Shown here: one piece after another, positions 45,194 to 54,977 of the stretch
Position numbering within the stretch: position 1 is the stretch's first letter
How the letters are laid out: each line of letters opens with the position of its first letter
Source: Allochromatium vinosum DSM 180
Lineage (GTDB): Bacteria > Pseudomonadota > Gammaproteobacteria > Chromatiales > Chromatiaceae
Assembly: GCF_000025485.1 (NCBI RefSeq)
Contig: NC_013851.1
Span: forward strand, 1,651,154 to 1,715,153
DNA: 64,000 bases
Direction of reading: 5' to 3'
Program-made: the position numbers and the translations under genes
Notes under the pieces: generated by a model
The model's input: the letters and a program-made list of their open reading frames with translations, nothing else
Told to the model about the DNA's origin: nothing
The model's database searches: none

Positions 45194-45790
45194 TCAGTCG
45201 TTCGCGGTCTGGGTGAAGGTGACGACGAACACTACGGGCACCGCCTCGCTGATGCTCGGCAGTCCCGCGATCGCGCGCAGTTTCTCGACACTTTCACTCA
45301 ACCCGAACTTGGAGGCCTCGATCAGCAGCGGCTCGGTGCCCGCCACCATCAGGGTATCGGCATCGAGCCGGCCGACCATCATCGATAGGGTCAGTGTCTG
45401 ACTCTGGCCATGCAGAGTCAGTTGACCCTCGGCGGCCATGCGCTGGATCTGGCCGACGGGGAGCGATTCCAACGCCTTGGGATCGATGCGCGCCTTGAGT
45501 TCGGCGTCCTTGTAACTGGCGGTGTCGAACAGAATCTCGCGCATCCGCTCGTTGCGAATCGGCACCAGAGTCTCGACACTGTCGAGCATCAGGGTGACGA
45601 CCACCTGGCCGGTTGCGTCGATCTGTCCGCGCATCTCCTTGAAATGGTTGTTCTCGGGGATGTTCGTTGACTTGATGGTGACATAGGTCACGGCCGAGCG
45701 TTCGGGGTCGAGGGTCCAGTCGGCCAGGACCGGCGAGGCACCCAGGACGAGCGCTCCGGTCAGAGCGATGGAGAGAATCGAGTCGCGCAT
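45194..45790 (-). CDS. YceI-family periplasmic protein
   Basis: 198 residues: a signal peptide (about 24 residues, ending SPVLA-DW) followed by a lipocalin-like YceI barrel (WTLDPERSAVTYVTIKST). YceI proteins bind isoprenoid-like lipids in the periplasm. I chose the ATG at 45790 because GGAGG lies 5 bases upstream; an in-frame ATG six codons earlier lacks this. Confidence 0.85.
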   Translation of the reverse strand: MRDSILSIALTGALVLGASPVLADWTLDPERSAVTYVTIKSTNIPENNHFKEMRGQIDATGQVVVTLMLDSVETLVPIRNERMREILFDTASYKDAELKARIDPKALESLPVGQIQRMAAEGQLTLHGQSQTLTLSMMVGRLDADTLMVAGTEPLLIEASKFGLSESVEKLRAIAGLPSISEAVPVVFVVTFTQTAND

Positions 45791-46012
45791 CACAGCCTCC
45801 AGATTCAAAGGTCGATGTTGAACATACTCGACCGGCCGGGTGGGGCGGGTTCAGGGAAACCGCGATCGAACCACGCCCGCCGCCGATCTGCGTGAACGGC
45901 TGCGCTCTAACATGGAACTGAAATCCTCGGATACAAGGCGCGCGGCCGGATGGTCGATCCTCGGCTTGAACGGCCAGGCCGCACTGACACACAGCAGGCG
46001 ATGGAGCAGGAG

Positions 46013-46582
46013 ATGACACAGAAGAACGCTATCCGGATCGAACTCCCGGCTTGGATTGAGGCGTTGCTCGCCACACGCGAGACAGGCGATCTCGACGACA
46101 CCGGACGCATGGCGCTGGTGCTGGATCTGGCGCGCGAAAATATTCGTGCCGGCGCGGATGGCCCCTTCTCGGCGGCCATCTTCGAGCGCCGGAGCGGTCG
46201 ACTGATCGCCGCCGGAGTCAATCGGGTGGTCAGTTCCGGCTGCTCGATCGCCCATGCCGAGATGGTCGCCATCGGCATCGCCCAGCAGCGGCTCGGGAGC
46301 TTCGATCTGCGTCAGGCCGTTCCGGGCGGCTGTGTGCTCTTCACCAGCGCCGAACCCTGTGCCATGTGCATGGGGGCCATTCCCTGGTCCGGAATCGAGC
46401 GCGTGGTCATCGGCGCGCGTGACAGCGACGTGCGCGCGATCGGCTTCGACGAAGGGCACAAACCGGCTGACTGGATCGCGGGTTATGCGCAGCGCGGCAT
46501 CGAGGTGACGCGGGATCTGTTGCGCGCCGAGTCGGCGCAGATCCTGTGGGACTATGCCCAGGCGGGCGGTGCGATCTACTGA
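46013..46582 (+). CDS. Cytidine/deoxycytidylate-deaminase-fold nucleoside deaminase (guanine deaminase-like)
   Basis: 189 residues from the ATG preceded by GGAGCAGG; the ATG four codons upstream is an alternative. The zinc site is intact: HAEMVAI for the first ligand and catalytic Glu, then PCAMCMGAIPW for the two Cys. The C-terminal ILWDYAQAGGAIY resembles guanine-deaminase-type (GuaD) relatives. It should deaminate a purine base or nucleoside. Confidence 0.82.
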   Translation: MTQKNAIRIELPAWIEALLATRETGDLDDTGRMALVLDLARENIRAGADGPFSAAIFERRSGRLIAAGVNRVVSSGCSIAHAEMVAIGIAQQRLGSFDLRQAVPGGCVLFTSAEPCAMCMGAIPWSGIERVVIGARDSDVRAIGFDEGHKPADWIAGYAQRGIEVTRDLLRAESAQILWDYAQAGGAIY

Positions 46583-46605
46583 GGCGGGGAACGCGAGGCG
46601 ACGGC

Positions 46606-47025
46606 CTATCGCGACGGCTCACGGCTTGGGTCGAGTTCCGGTTCAGCCGGCAGGATGATCATCCGCTCCACATCGGCGAGCCGGATCGTGCGCCCGTCGA
46701 GCGTCTGAAACTGCCGCCCCTCGACCGAGCCGCGTCTGGATTCGTAGAGCGTGATCCGGCCGGTATTGGCATTGATGACCTGGACCTGCACGACCTCCTG
46801 ATCCTCGAACCAGCCCTGGGCCAGATAGAGCGCGCTGCCCACGGCCATGATGGCGATCAGCAGCGAGGCGGCCAGACGCATCGTCTGCCAGGAGGAATCC
46901 GACCCGTGTGGCCGATCCGGCCCGGGCATGGCGCCGGATTCGATACGATTGGCCCGCCAACGCACCCGCAGCACGCCATAGGCGCCGAGTAAAACGGCCA
47001 GTGTGAGGAGTAACTTTCCGATCAT
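46606..47025 (-). CDS. Hypothetical inner-membrane protein
   Basis: 139 residues, no family recognised. Two hydrophobic helices (about 3-18 and 51-70) flank a short cytoplasmic loop. The C-terminal 65 residues form a soluble periplasmic beta-rich region ending in a Pro/Glu-rich tail. It converges with the deaminase gene and is divergent from the ankyrin gene. Confidence 0.55.
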   Translation of the reverse strand: MIGKLLLTLAVLLGAYGVLRVRWRANRIESGAMPGPDRPHGSDSSWQTMRLAASLLIAIMAVGSALYLAQGWFEDQEVVQVQVINANTGRITLYESRRGSVEGRQFQTLDGRTIRLADVERMIILPAEPELDPSREPSR

Positions 47026-47115
47026 GTGTGAACTCTACCATGCCCCGGTGGTTTTCACGCCGGACGCGGTTTAAGATCCCGAGCATCGATTGGATCCGCT
47101 GCGTCGTTCGCCGTC

Positions 47116-47787
47116 ATGTCCCGTCCAGTGCTCGTGCTGCTCTGTCTGTCCGTGTTTCTGCTCGCCGCCTGTAGCGAGCCGGCGCGACCGACCGTGAATC
47201 TCCATCGGGCCGTCGCTATCGGCGACCTGGATCAGGTCAAGCGTCACGTCTACTGGGACACCGACGTCGATCAGCCGGACGCCCAGGGCGATTATCCGCT
47301 GCATGTGGCCGCGCGTCAGGGCAGCGTCAATATCACCCGCGTCCTGCTGGAGGCCGGGGCCGATCCGTCCGTGCGCGACGCGGCGGGCGCGACGCCCCTG
47401 CAAACGGCGCTGCTGACGGGCAAGACCCAGGTGGCCAAAGCCCTGATCGCGCATGGCGTACCGCTGGAGCCTCAGGCCCTGCTGCTGGAACTGGCGGACG
47501 CCGGGATCTCGGATCGCGACAGCTTCGAGCTGTTGTTGCGCCAGGGGGCCGGGCTGGACCGGATCGGTCCGGACGGCGACACGGCTCTGACGCTGGCGAT
47601 CAGGCGCGGGCATCTGGAGACGGTCGCACGGCTCATCCTGCTGGGCGCCGATGTCAACCAGCCCGATGCCCAGGGCCGGGCGCCGCTGGATGTCGCCCTG
47701 GAGCACGCCGACGGACGACACGGCGACCGCACCCAAATCGTCGAGCGGCTGCAACGCCATGGTGCGCTTGCAACCAAAACACACTGA
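47116..47787 (+). CDS. Ankyrin-repeat lipoprotein
   Basis: 223 residues. A lipoprotein signal ends in LLAAC (Cys19). Four ankyrin repeats follow, clearest in DYPLHVAARQGSVNITRVLL, GATPLQTALLTGK and DTALTLAIRRGHLETVARL. It is probably anchored in the cell envelope and mediates a protein contact. The partner is unknown. Confidence 0.85.
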   Translation: MSRPVLVLLCLSVFLLAACSEPARPTVNLHRAVAIGDLDQVKRHVYWDTDVDQPDAQGDYPLHVAARQGSVNITRVLLEAGADPSVRDAAGATPLQTALLTGKTQVAKALIAHGVPLEPQALLLELADAGISDRDSFELLLRQGAGLDRIGPDGDTALTLAIRRGHLETVARLILLGADVNQPDAQGRAPLDVALEHADGRHGDRTQIVERLQRHGALATKTH

Positions 47788-47805
47788 ACACACGAGTATT
47801 GCCGC

Positions 47806-48099
47806 ATGGCCGAAAAGATCGAAGACCTGACCGTCACCTATGTCGAGGACGGGATCGAAACCGTCAAGGAACTCGACAAGGTGGTTCTGTCGAAGGGAAG
47901 CTGGACCACCATTCTCTTCCGCTATCGCGAATGGGACCGCGCCAAGGAGGTCTATAGCCCGGATCGCTACACCATCCGGCGCTATCAGAAGCGCAACGGC
48001 GAATATCGCCAGCAGTCCAAGTTCAACATCTCCAGCCGTGCTCAGGCTCAGGGTCTGATCGCGGCGCTGCAAGGCTGGCTGGAGCTGCCGGAGGACTGA
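47806..48099 (+). CDS. Conserved hypothetical protein
   Basis: 97 residues with charged, beta-rich sequence (KELDKVVLSKGSWTTILFRY, then YTIRRYQKRNGEYRQQSKFNI). Very similar short proteins are familiar from other gammaproteobacteria, though I know no function. It is 18 bases after the ankyrin gene, and its stop touches the lpxH start. Confidence 0.7.
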   Translation: MAEKIEDLTVTYVEDGIETVKELDKVVLSKGSWTTILFRYREWDRAKEVYSPDRYTIRRYQKRNGEYRQQSKFNISSRAQAQGLIAALQGWLELPED

Positions 48100-48888
48100 T
48101 TGGCGGATCGTCCCAGCGTTTCGATCGCCACGCCATCGCTCACCATGTCTGTGTCCCACGACGACGGCGAGTCGCTGTTCATCTCCGATCTGCATCTGAC
48201 GCCCGATCAGCCGGCGACGCTGGACTGTTTTCTGCGTTTTCTCGCCGGACGGGCGCGCGCGGCGCGGCGGCTCTATATCCTGGGCGATCTGTTCGATGCC
48301 TGGATCGGCGATGACGACGATGCGCCGCTGCACCGGGCGGTGCGGTCCGCGCTGCGCGAGCTGACGGCGGCGGGCACCGAGTGCGCCATCCTGCACGGCA
48401 ATCGCGACTTCCTCATCGGACGCGCCTTTCTGCGCGAGACCGGCTGCCGGTTGCGGCCCGATCCGTGCCTGATCCGGATCGATGGCGAGCCGACCCTGTT
48501 GATGCACGGCGACCGGCTCTGCACCGACGATCTGGCCTATCAGCGTTTTCGACGCCGGGTGCGCCATCCGCTGGTCAAGCGGCTCTTTCTCTGGAAATCG
48601 CTCGCCAGCCGTCGCGCCATCGCCGCCGATTACCGTCGCCGCAGTGCCGAGGCCAATTCAGCCAAGACGGCGACCATCATGGATGTCAACCAGCAGGCTG
48701 TCATCGACACGCTCCGGCGTCATGGTGCAACGCGGTTGATCCATGGTCACACGCATCGCCCGGCCGATCATGTGCACGAGGTCGATGGGCGAGCGGCGCA
48801 GCGTCTGGTGCTGGCCGAATGGCGCGACGGCGTGGGCGAGGCGCTGAGTCATTCGGCGTCGGGCTGGAGGCGTTTGGCCATCGAGTAA
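48100..48888 (+). CDS. lpxH: UDP-2,3-diacylglucosamine diphosphatase LpxH
   Basis: A 262-residue metallophosphoesterase that cleaves UDP-2,3-diacylglucosamine to lipid X in lipid A synthesis. The metal motifs are FISDLHL, YILGDLFDAWIGDD, LHGNRDFLIG and HGHTHRP. The TTG at 48100, preceded by GGAGG 5 bases upstream and directly following the previous stop, is a good start and gives a 22-residue extension before the domain; the ATG at 48145 is the alternative and lacks a ribosome-binding site. Confidence 0.92.
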   Translation: MADRPSVSIATPSLTMSVSHDDGESLFISDLHLTPDQPATLDCFLRFLAGRARAARRLYILGDLFDAWIGDDDDAPLHRAVRSALRELTAAGTECAILHGNRDFLIGRAFLRETGCRLRPDPCLIRIDGEPTLLMHGDRLCTDDLAYQRFRRRVRHPLVKRLFLWKSLASRRAIAADYRRRSAEANSAKTATIMDVNQQAVIDTLRRHGATRLIHGHTHRPADHVHEVDGRAAQRLVLAEWRDGVGEALSHSASGWRRLAIE

Positions 48889-48943
48889 TTGGCTCGTTCC
48901 CTGTTGAATCCCGTTCATTCGTCTCTTTATCGAGGAACCTCCC

Positions 48944-49495
48944 ATGTCATCATCGGCGCCGTCCTTCTTTCGGCGGGTCTCCATCGCCTTTGGCAGTCTG
49001 CGTCGTGCGCTGAAAGATCCCGAGTTCGCGCGCGCGGTTTCGGCGCTCGCCACGGCGACACCCGTGCATCCGGCGGTACGTCCGGCCGCGCCCGCCACCG
49101 TGCCGCTCGGTGAAGCCGCTCCTGATTCGGCCCTGCTGCTGCTCGGTCTGCTGCAAAAGGAGGGGCGTCTGGTCGACTTCCTGCAAGAGGAGATCCAGGG
49201 CTATTCGGACGAAGAGATCGGGCGCGGAGCGCGCGTGGTGCATCAGGGCTGTCGCAAGGTGCTCCGGGACTATCTGAGCCTCGCCCCGGTGCGCGACGAG
49301 CCGGAGGGCAGTCGCGTGACCCTGGCGCCTGGATTCGACGCCGCCGCCATCCGTCCGACCGGCAATCTGGTCGGCGATCCGCCCTTCAGCGGTACGCTCG
49401 CCCATCGCGGCTGGCGCGTGACCGAGACCCGTCTGCCCAAGCTCACCAGCGGTCATGATCCGCGCATCATTGCGGCGGCGGAGGTGGAGCTGTGA
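48944..49495 (+). CDS. DUF2760 protein
   Basis: 183 residues. The conserved part (LLLLGLLQKEGRLVDFLQEE, then GFDAAAIRPTGNLVGDPPFSGTLAHRGW) is typical of DUF2760, a family found beside Hsp70-like genes. The following Hsp70 gene overlaps its stop (GTGA), so the two products probably work together. Confidence 0.8.
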   Translation: MSSSAPSFFRRVSIAFGSLRRALKDPEFARAVSALATATPVHPAVRPAAPATVPLGEAAPDSALLLLGLLQKEGRLVDFLQEEIQGYSDEEIGRGARVVHQGCRKVLRDYLSLAPVRDEPEGSRVTLAPGFDAAAIRPTGNLVGDPPFSGTLAHRGWRVTETRLPKLTSGHDPRIIAAAEVEL

Positions 49496-51336
49496 GCGGT
49501 TCGCGTTACGCCATCGGCATCGATCTTGGCACCACCCATTGCGCCCTGTCCTGGGTCGACTCCGAGCGCAGTGAGGGCGAGCGTATCGTCCAGGACAGGC
49601 TGCCGGTTCCGCAGTTGGTCTCGCCCGGCGCGGTCGAGTCGCGTCCGCTGCTGCCGTCCTTTCTCTATCTGCCGCACGCCGATGAGTTCCGCGCCAATGA
49701 TCTGGGCCTGCCCTGGCAGTCCGACCCGACCCGGATCGTCGGCGAGCTGGCGCGCAACCAGGGCGTGATGACCCCGATCCGGCTGGTCTCCAGCGCCAAG
49801 AGTTGGCTCTGTCATCCCGACATCGACCGTCAGGCGCCGATCCTGCCGCCGGGCGTGCCCGACGAGATCCCGCAGATCTCGCCCTTCGACGCGACCATTC
49901 ACTATCTGGCCCATCTGCGCAATGCCTGGAATGGCGCGCATCCCTATGAACCGCTCGACCGGCTCGAAGTCACGGTCACGGTGCCGGCCTCCTTCGACCC
50001 GGCGGCGCGCGAGCTGACCGCCGAAGCGGCCAAGGCGATCGGCATCAAGCATCTGGTGCTGCTGGAGGAGCCGCAGGCCGCGCTCTATAGCTGGGTCAAC
50101 GACAGCCAGGGCGAATGGCGTCGACAGGTCCAGGTCGGCGACATCATCCTGGTGGTCGACGTCGGCGGCGGGACCACGGATCTGTCGCTGATCGCGGTGA
50201 CTGAACATGAGGGCGCGCTCGAACTCAACCGGGTCGCGGTCGGCGAGCACATCCTGCTCGGCGGCGACAACATGGATCTGGCGTTGGCCTATGTGCTGCG
50301 TCACAAGCTCGCTGCCGGCGGTGTCGAACTCGATCGCTGGCAGTTGCAGGCGCTCACCCATGCCTGCCGTCAGGCCAAGGAAACGCTGCTGGCCGATGCC
50401 GGGCTGGAGCGCGTGCCCGTGGTGGTGCCGAGCCGTGGGTCGAAGCTGATCGGCGGCAGCATCCGCACCGAGCTGACGCGCGACGAGGTTCGCACCAGTC
50501 TGATCGAGGGTTTCTTCCCGGCGGTCGAGTCGGGTAGCCGTCCGACGACCCGCTCGCGCGGCGCGCTGACCAAGGTCGGTCTGCCCTATGCTCAGGATCC
50601 GGCCATCACCCGCCATCTGGCCGCCTTCCTCGGGCGTCAGGCGGGCGCGACCCAGGATCTGGCCGGCTTCGTCGATCAGCCCAAGGAGGCGAGTTTTCTG
50701 CGCCCGACGGCGGTGCTGTTCAACGGCGGCGTCTTCAAAGCCGAGCTGTTGCAGGAACGGGTGATGGACGTGCTCAACGGCTGGCTCGCCGCCGAGGACG
50801 CGCCGCCCGCACGCCGGCTGGAAGCGCGCGATCTGGATCTGGCCGTGGCTCGGGGCGCGGCCTTCTATGCCCATGCGCGTCGGCATGGCGGGGTGCGCAT
50901 CCGGGGCGGCACCTCGCACACCTACTATGTCGGGGTCGAGAGCGCCATGCCCGCCGTCCCTGGGATGGAGCCGGAGATCCAGGCGCTGTGTCTGGTGCCC
51001 TTTGGTCTGGAGGAAGGTTCGGAGCCGGTCGCGCCGCCGCAGGAATTCGGTCTGGTGGTCGGCGAGCCGGTGCGCTTTCGCTTCTTCGGCTCCAGCGTGC
51101 GCCGTGAGGATCAGGTCGGCGACCTGCTCGAAGACTGGCACGAGGACGAACTGGCCGAGCTCGACGAGATCCAGACCACGCTCAACGCCGAGGACCGCAA
51201 GAAGGGCGAGGTGGTCGCGGTGCGGCTCCAGGCGGCCGTGACCGAGGTCGGCACCCTGGAACTGACCGCCATCCCCATCGATGGCGGCGACGAGCGCTGG
51301 AACGTGGCCTTCAATACGCGCGGTCAGCGGGCCTGA
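49492..51336 (+). CDS. Hsp70-family chaperone-like protein
   Basis: A 614-residue Hsp70-type ATPase. The nucleotide-binding motifs are GIDLGTTHCALSWV near the start, VTVPASFDPAARELTAEAAK, the phosphate-2 motif VVDVGGGTTDLSLI and FNGGVFKAELLQ. The substrate-binding part is short and diverged from DnaK (roughly residues 430-614). It differs from DnaK and HscA and belongs with DUF2760-linked Hsp70 proteins of unknown client. GTG start overlapping the DUF2760 stop. Confidence 0.85.
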   Translation: MSGSRYAIGIDLGTTHCALSWVDSERSEGERIVQDRLPVPQLVSPGAVESRPLLPSFLYLPHADEFRANDLGLPWQSDPTRIVGELARNQGVMTPIRLVSSAKSWLCHPDIDRQAPILPPGVPDEIPQISPFDATIHYLAHLRNAWNGAHPYEPLDRLEVTVTVPASFDPAARELTAEAAKAIGIKHLVLLEEPQAALYSWVNDSQGEWRRQVQVGDIILVVDVGGGTTDLSLIAVTEHEGALELNRVAVGEHILLGGDNMDLALAYVLRHKLAAGGVELDRWQLQALTHACRQAKETLLADAGLERVPVVVPSRGSKLIGGSIRTELTRDEVRTSLIEGFFPAVESGSRPTTRSRGALTKVGLPYAQDPAITRHLAAFLGRQAGATQDLAGFVDQPKEASFLRPTAVLFNGGVFKAELLQERVMDVLNGWLAAEDAPPARRLEARDLDLAVARGAAFYAHARRHGGVRIRGGTSHTYYVGVESAMPAVPGMEPEIQALCLVPFGLEEGSEPVAPPQEFGLVVGEPVRFRFFGSSVRREDQVGDLLEDWHEDELAELDEIQTTLNAEDRKKGEVVAVRLQAAVTEVGTLELTAIPIDGGDERWNVAFNTRGQRA

Positions 51337-51493
51337 CGCACGGTGTGGCGGATCAGTCCATGGGTCTCCGGGCCTGTGGACCCGCGATCCTTCGTCCCGA
51401 CAATCCCGCGATTCCGGACGGCCCTTCATGGCAGAATGGGCCGATCCACATTCGTGTCACTCCATGACCGACCAAGCCGTAGGAATCGAGCGC

Positions 51494-53587
51494 ATGGCCA
51501 AGAAGACCACTGGCACCCCACAGTCGCAGACCACGAGCACCACCAGGACCAGAGCGCCGGATAAGAAGACGCCCGAGCGCGCGCCCACGCCTGAAACCAC
51601 GCCAACCGATCCGGCCATCGGCACCGTCCAGCCGGAATCCGCCGCCGTTCGGATCGGTGCGACCACGACTTCGGTCATCAAGAAGACGGCGACCCGCAAG
51701 ACATCCAAGGTGTCCGACTCCAAGACGCCGCCCGTGCGCGCCGGGGCGGCCGAGCGGGCGTCTGAGGTGAAGGCTCCGGTACCCGTGGAGACCCTGGACG
51801 AGCCGCCCCCCATGCACACGGAGACGGCGGCGGAAACCGAGGCCGTATCGGCAACCATCGCGCCCGAGACGGAAACGCCCGTCGTCAATGCCACGGACGA
51901 TCCGCCAGTCGGTTCAGAGACCGAGACCGAGGCCGAGCACATCACCAAACCCGAGCCGCGCCCCTTCTCGGAACTCGGTCATGCGCCCACGCACGCACTC
52001 ATGCCGGCGTTCGGCTCGACGCCCGAGCCCGAATCGCCCACCGGGCACGAGGAGCCTTGGCACGCCCCCGAGCCGCAGTGGGAGCCGGCCGCGCCACCCG
52101 TCTGGCGCCCGAGTCTGTTCATCGTCCACATCACCCCCGAGCTGGCCACCGTGGCCAAGGTCGGCGGACTGGCGGACGTGGTCTTCGGGCTGACCCGCGA
52201 GCTGGCCATTCGCGGCAACCATGTCGAGATCATCCTGCCCAAGTACGCCTCGCTGCGCTACGACCAGATCTTCGAGTTGCATGAGGTCTACAAGGATCTG
52301 TGGGTGCCCTGGTACGAAGGGGCCATCCACTGCACCGTCTTCTTCGGCTTCGTGCACGGGCGCAAGTGCTTCTTCATCGAGCCGCATTCGGCGGACGATT
52401 TTTTCAATCGTCACAGCATCTACGGCTTCCGCGACGATGTGATGCGCTACGCGTTCTTCTCGCGCGCGGCCATCGAGTTCCTGTGGAAGGCGGGCAAGCA
52501 TCCCGACATCATCCACTGTCACGACTGGCAGACGGCGCTGGTACCCGTGCACCTGTTCGAGCAGTATCAGGCGCTCGGCATGACCCATCCGCGCGTCTGC
52601 ACCACCATCCACAACTTCGCCCACCAGGGCATCACCGGACCCGAGCTGCTGCGCGCCACCGGCCTGCACCGTCCCGAGCACTTCTTCTCGCACACCCGGC
52701 TCGGCGATCCTCGCTATCCTAATGCGCTCAATCTGCTCAAGGGCGGTATCGTCTATTCCAACTTCGTCACCACCGTCTCGCCGCGCTATGCCTTCGAGAC
52801 CAAGGATCAGGGCCAGGGATTCGGTCTGGAGCCGGTGCTGCACACCCATCACATCAAGTACGGCGGCGTGGTCAACGGCATCGACTACGACGTCTGGAAC
52901 CCCGAGGTCGACCGGCACATCCCGGTCCGCTACGGCATCGACAGCCTGGAGCGCAAGTACGACAACAAGCGCGCCCTGCGTCAGCGTCTGATGCTGGCCG
53001 ACAACGAGAAGGCGATCGTCGCCTTCATCGGCCGGCTCGATCCGCAGAAGGGGCTGGAACTGGTACGTCACGCCATCTTCAACACCCTGGAGCGCGGCGC
53101 CCAGTTCGTGCTGCTCGGCTCCAGCCCCGACGATCGGATCAACGCCGATTTCTGGGGGCTCAAGCGCATGCTCAACGACAGTCCCGACTGCCATCTGGAG
53201 ATCGGCTTCGATGAGGATCTGTCGCACCTGATCTATGCCGGGGCCGACATGATGCTGGTGCCGAGCCGCTTCGAGCCCTGCGGGCTGACCCAGCTCATCT
53301 CGCTGCGCTACGGCACCATCCCGGTGGTGCGCGCCGTCGGCGGACTGGCCGACACCGTGTTCGACAAGGATCACTCCAACCGTCCGCTGCACGAGCGCAA
53401 CGGCTATGTCTTCAACGACTACGACCATCGCGGTCTGGAGTCGGCGCTCGGGCGCGCCATCGACTGCTACAACGACTACCCCGAGCACTTCCGCGAGTTG
53501 ATGAAGAACGCCATGCGTTGCGATTATTCCTGGAACCAGCCCGGTCAGGACTATCTCAACATCTACGATTACATCCGCGATGCCTGA
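51494..53587 (+). CDS. glgA: Glycogen synthase (GT5) with long low-complexity N-terminus
   Basis: 697 residues from the ATG preceded by AGGA. The GT5 catalytic region starts at about residue 205 (LFIVHITPELATVAKVGGLADVV) with the KxGGL ADP-glucose site, then HCHDWQTALVP, and the C-terminal VPSRFEPCGLTQLI. The first 200 residues are a Thr/Pro/Glu/Ala-rich segment with little predicted structure, absent from typical GlgA (about 480 residues). The final 8 bases overlap the following GH13 gene, so the two belong to one alpha-glucan operon. Confidence 0.9.
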   Translation: MAKKTTGTPQSQTTSTTRTRAPDKKTPERAPTPETTPTDPAIGTVQPESAAVRIGATTTSVIKKTATRKTSKVSDSKTPPVRAGAAERASEVKAPVPVETLDEPPPMHTETAAETEAVSATIAPETETPVVNATDDPPVGSETETEAEHITKPEPRPFSELGHAPTHALMPAFGSTPEPESPTGHEEPWHAPEPQWEPAAPPVWRPSLFIVHITPELATVAKVGGLADVVFGLTRELAIRGNHVEIILPKYASLRYDQIFELHEVYKDLWVPWYEGAIHCTVFFGFVHGRKCFFIEPHSADDFFNRHSIYGFRDDVMRYAFFSRAAIEFLWKAGKHPDIIHCHDWQTALVPVHLFEQYQALGMTHPRVCTTIHNFAHQGITGPELLRATGLHRPEHFFSHTRLGDPRYPNALNLLKGGIVYSNFVTTVSPRYAFETKDQGQGFGLEPVLHTHHIKYGGVVNGIDYDVWNPEVDRHIPVRYGIDSLERKYDNKRALRQRLMLADNEKAIVAFIGRLDPQKGLELVRHAIFNTLERGAQFVLLGSSPDDRINADFWGLKRMLNDSPDCHLEIGFDEDLSHLIYAGADMMLVPSRFEPCGLTQLISLRYGTIPVVRAVGGLADTVFDKDHSNRPLHERNGYVFNDYDHRGLESALGRAIDCYNDYPEHFRELMKNAMRCDYSWNQPGQDYLNIYDYIRDA

Positions 53588-54932
53588 GCCTGCATCCAGT
53601 TTGGCCAATGCGGCTGAAGCCGCACCTACACCAAAACGATCAGCGTATTCCGGGCGTGGTTCAATGAAGATCTACAACGTATTTCCGAGGCTCGTGGGCC
53701 GTTTCGGGGAGTGGACGCCGCATCTGGAGCGGGCGGCGGCCATGGGCTTCGACTGGGTGTTCGTCAATCCGATCCAGAAGACCGGGCGCTCGGGCAGTCT
53801 GTATTCGACCGCTGACTATTTCACCGTCAACCCGGATTTCGTCGACCGACGCTCCAAGTTCGACGCCGACGCCCAGGTGCGCGCCATGATCGCCGAAGCC
53901 GAACGGCTGGGCATGTCGGTGATGATCGATCTGGTCATCAACCACTGCGCCGTCGATTCGGCGCTGGTCAAGGAACATCCGGAGTGGTTCGTGCGCGAGG
54001 GCAGCAAGATCGCCAATCCCTTCTGCGTCGAGGCCGACGGCACCAAGGTCGTCTGGTACGACCTGGCGCAGTTCGATCACGAGCATTCGTCGGATCGCAA
54101 AGGGCTGGAAGACTTTCTGCACCGCGTCATCGCCCATCTGGCCGATCTCGGGTTCAAGGGGTTTCGCTGTGACGCGGCCTATCAGCTCCCGACCGAGCTC
54201 TGGAAGCGCCTGATCTCACGCGCGCGCAAGGCCGATCCGGACCTCGTCTTCGTCGCCGAGACTCTGGGCTGCTCGCCCGAGCAGGCGCGCTCGACGGCGG
54301 GTGCCGGCTTCGATGCCATCTTCAACAGCTCCAAATGGTGGGATTTCGACGGGAGCTGGTTGTTGGAACAGTACGATCTGACGCGCCAGGTGGCGCCCTC
54401 GATCAGCTTTCCCGAGAGCCACGACACCGAGCGGCTGTTCCTGGAGTCGGGCCAGAATCCCAATGCCCTGCGCCAGCGCTATCTGTTCGCCGCGCTGTTC
54501 TCGACCGGGGTGATGATCCCGATCGGATTCGAATACGGCTTCAGCACCCGGCTCGACGTGGTCAACACCCAGCCGGATCAATGGGAGGGGATCAACGTCG
54601 ATCTGACCCACGAGATCGCCCAGATCAACCGGATCAAGGATCGCTATCCGGTGTTCCGGAGCGAAGGGCCGATCGAGCGCATCGCGTGCTCGAATCCGGC
54701 CATCCTGCTGCTGCACAAGTCGCATCCCAAGGGCCGGGGCGAGGCATTGCTCGCCCTCAACAAAGACCCCTGGAACCGCCAGTATCTACGGATCGAGAAT
54801 CTCTACCAGCACATCCGCGCGCCCGGCCCGCTGCGCGACGTCTCGCTCGAATGGGCCATGGATTTTCTGCCCACGCCCTTCGAGTTCGATCTGGCGCCGG
54901 GGATGGGGCGGGTGTTGGTGACGGAGAGCTGA
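53580..54932 (+). CDS. GH13 alpha-amylase-family enzyme
   Basis: 450 residues. All four GH13 regions are intact: VMIDLVINHC (I), GFRCDAA with the nucleophile Asp (II), VFVAETLG with the acid Glu (III) and ESHDTER (IV). The barrel opening IYNVFPRLVG resembles GlgE-like transferases and other short GH13 enzymes, so a glucanotransferase or alpha-1,4-glucan hydrolase is likely. The ATG at 53580 overlaps glgA by 8 bases; an ATG at 53664 (MKIYNVFP) is a possible alternative. It probably works on the polymer made by the synthase. Confidence 0.85.
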   Translation: MPEPASSLANAAEAAPTPKRSAYSGRGSMKIYNVFPRLVGRFGEWTPHLERAAAMGFDWVFVNPIQKTGRSGSLYSTADYFTVNPDFVDRRSKFDADAQVRAMIAEAERLGMSVMIDLVINHCAVDSALVKEHPEWFVREGSKIANPFCVEADGTKVVWYDLAQFDHEHSSDRKGLEDFLHRVIAHLADLGFKGFRCDAAYQLPTELWKRLISRARKADPDLVFVAETLGCSPEQARSTAGAGFDAIFNSSKWWDFDGSWLLEQYDLTRQVAPSISFPESHDTERLFLESGQNPNALRQRYLFAALFSTGVMIPIGFEYGFSTRLDVVNTQPDQWEGINVDLTHEIAQINRIKDRYPVFRSEGPIERIACSNPAILLLHKSHPKGRGEALLALNKDPWNRQYLRIENLYQHIRAPGPLRDVSLEWAMDFLPTPFEFDLAPGMGRVLVTES

Positions 54933-54963
54933 GATGGCGGCCCGCCAGCGGGGCCGCCATCTC
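54931..54963. terminator. Strong 13-bp stem between convergent GH13 and DUF349 genes
   Basis: GAGATGGCGGCCC and GGGCCGCCATCTC pair perfectly around a 7-nt loop. The stem starts in the GH13 stop codon and should terminate both converging transcripts. Confidence 0.7.
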
Positions 54964-54977
54964 GCGATCAGGGCGGT

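Noticed and set aside
51914-53608. 564-residue open frame antisense to glycogen synthase, and similar long frames opposite the reductase (14525-15916) and the Hsp70 gene (49453-51429)
   Set aside because: All mirror well-supported genes and have no motifs or ribosome-binding sites of their own.
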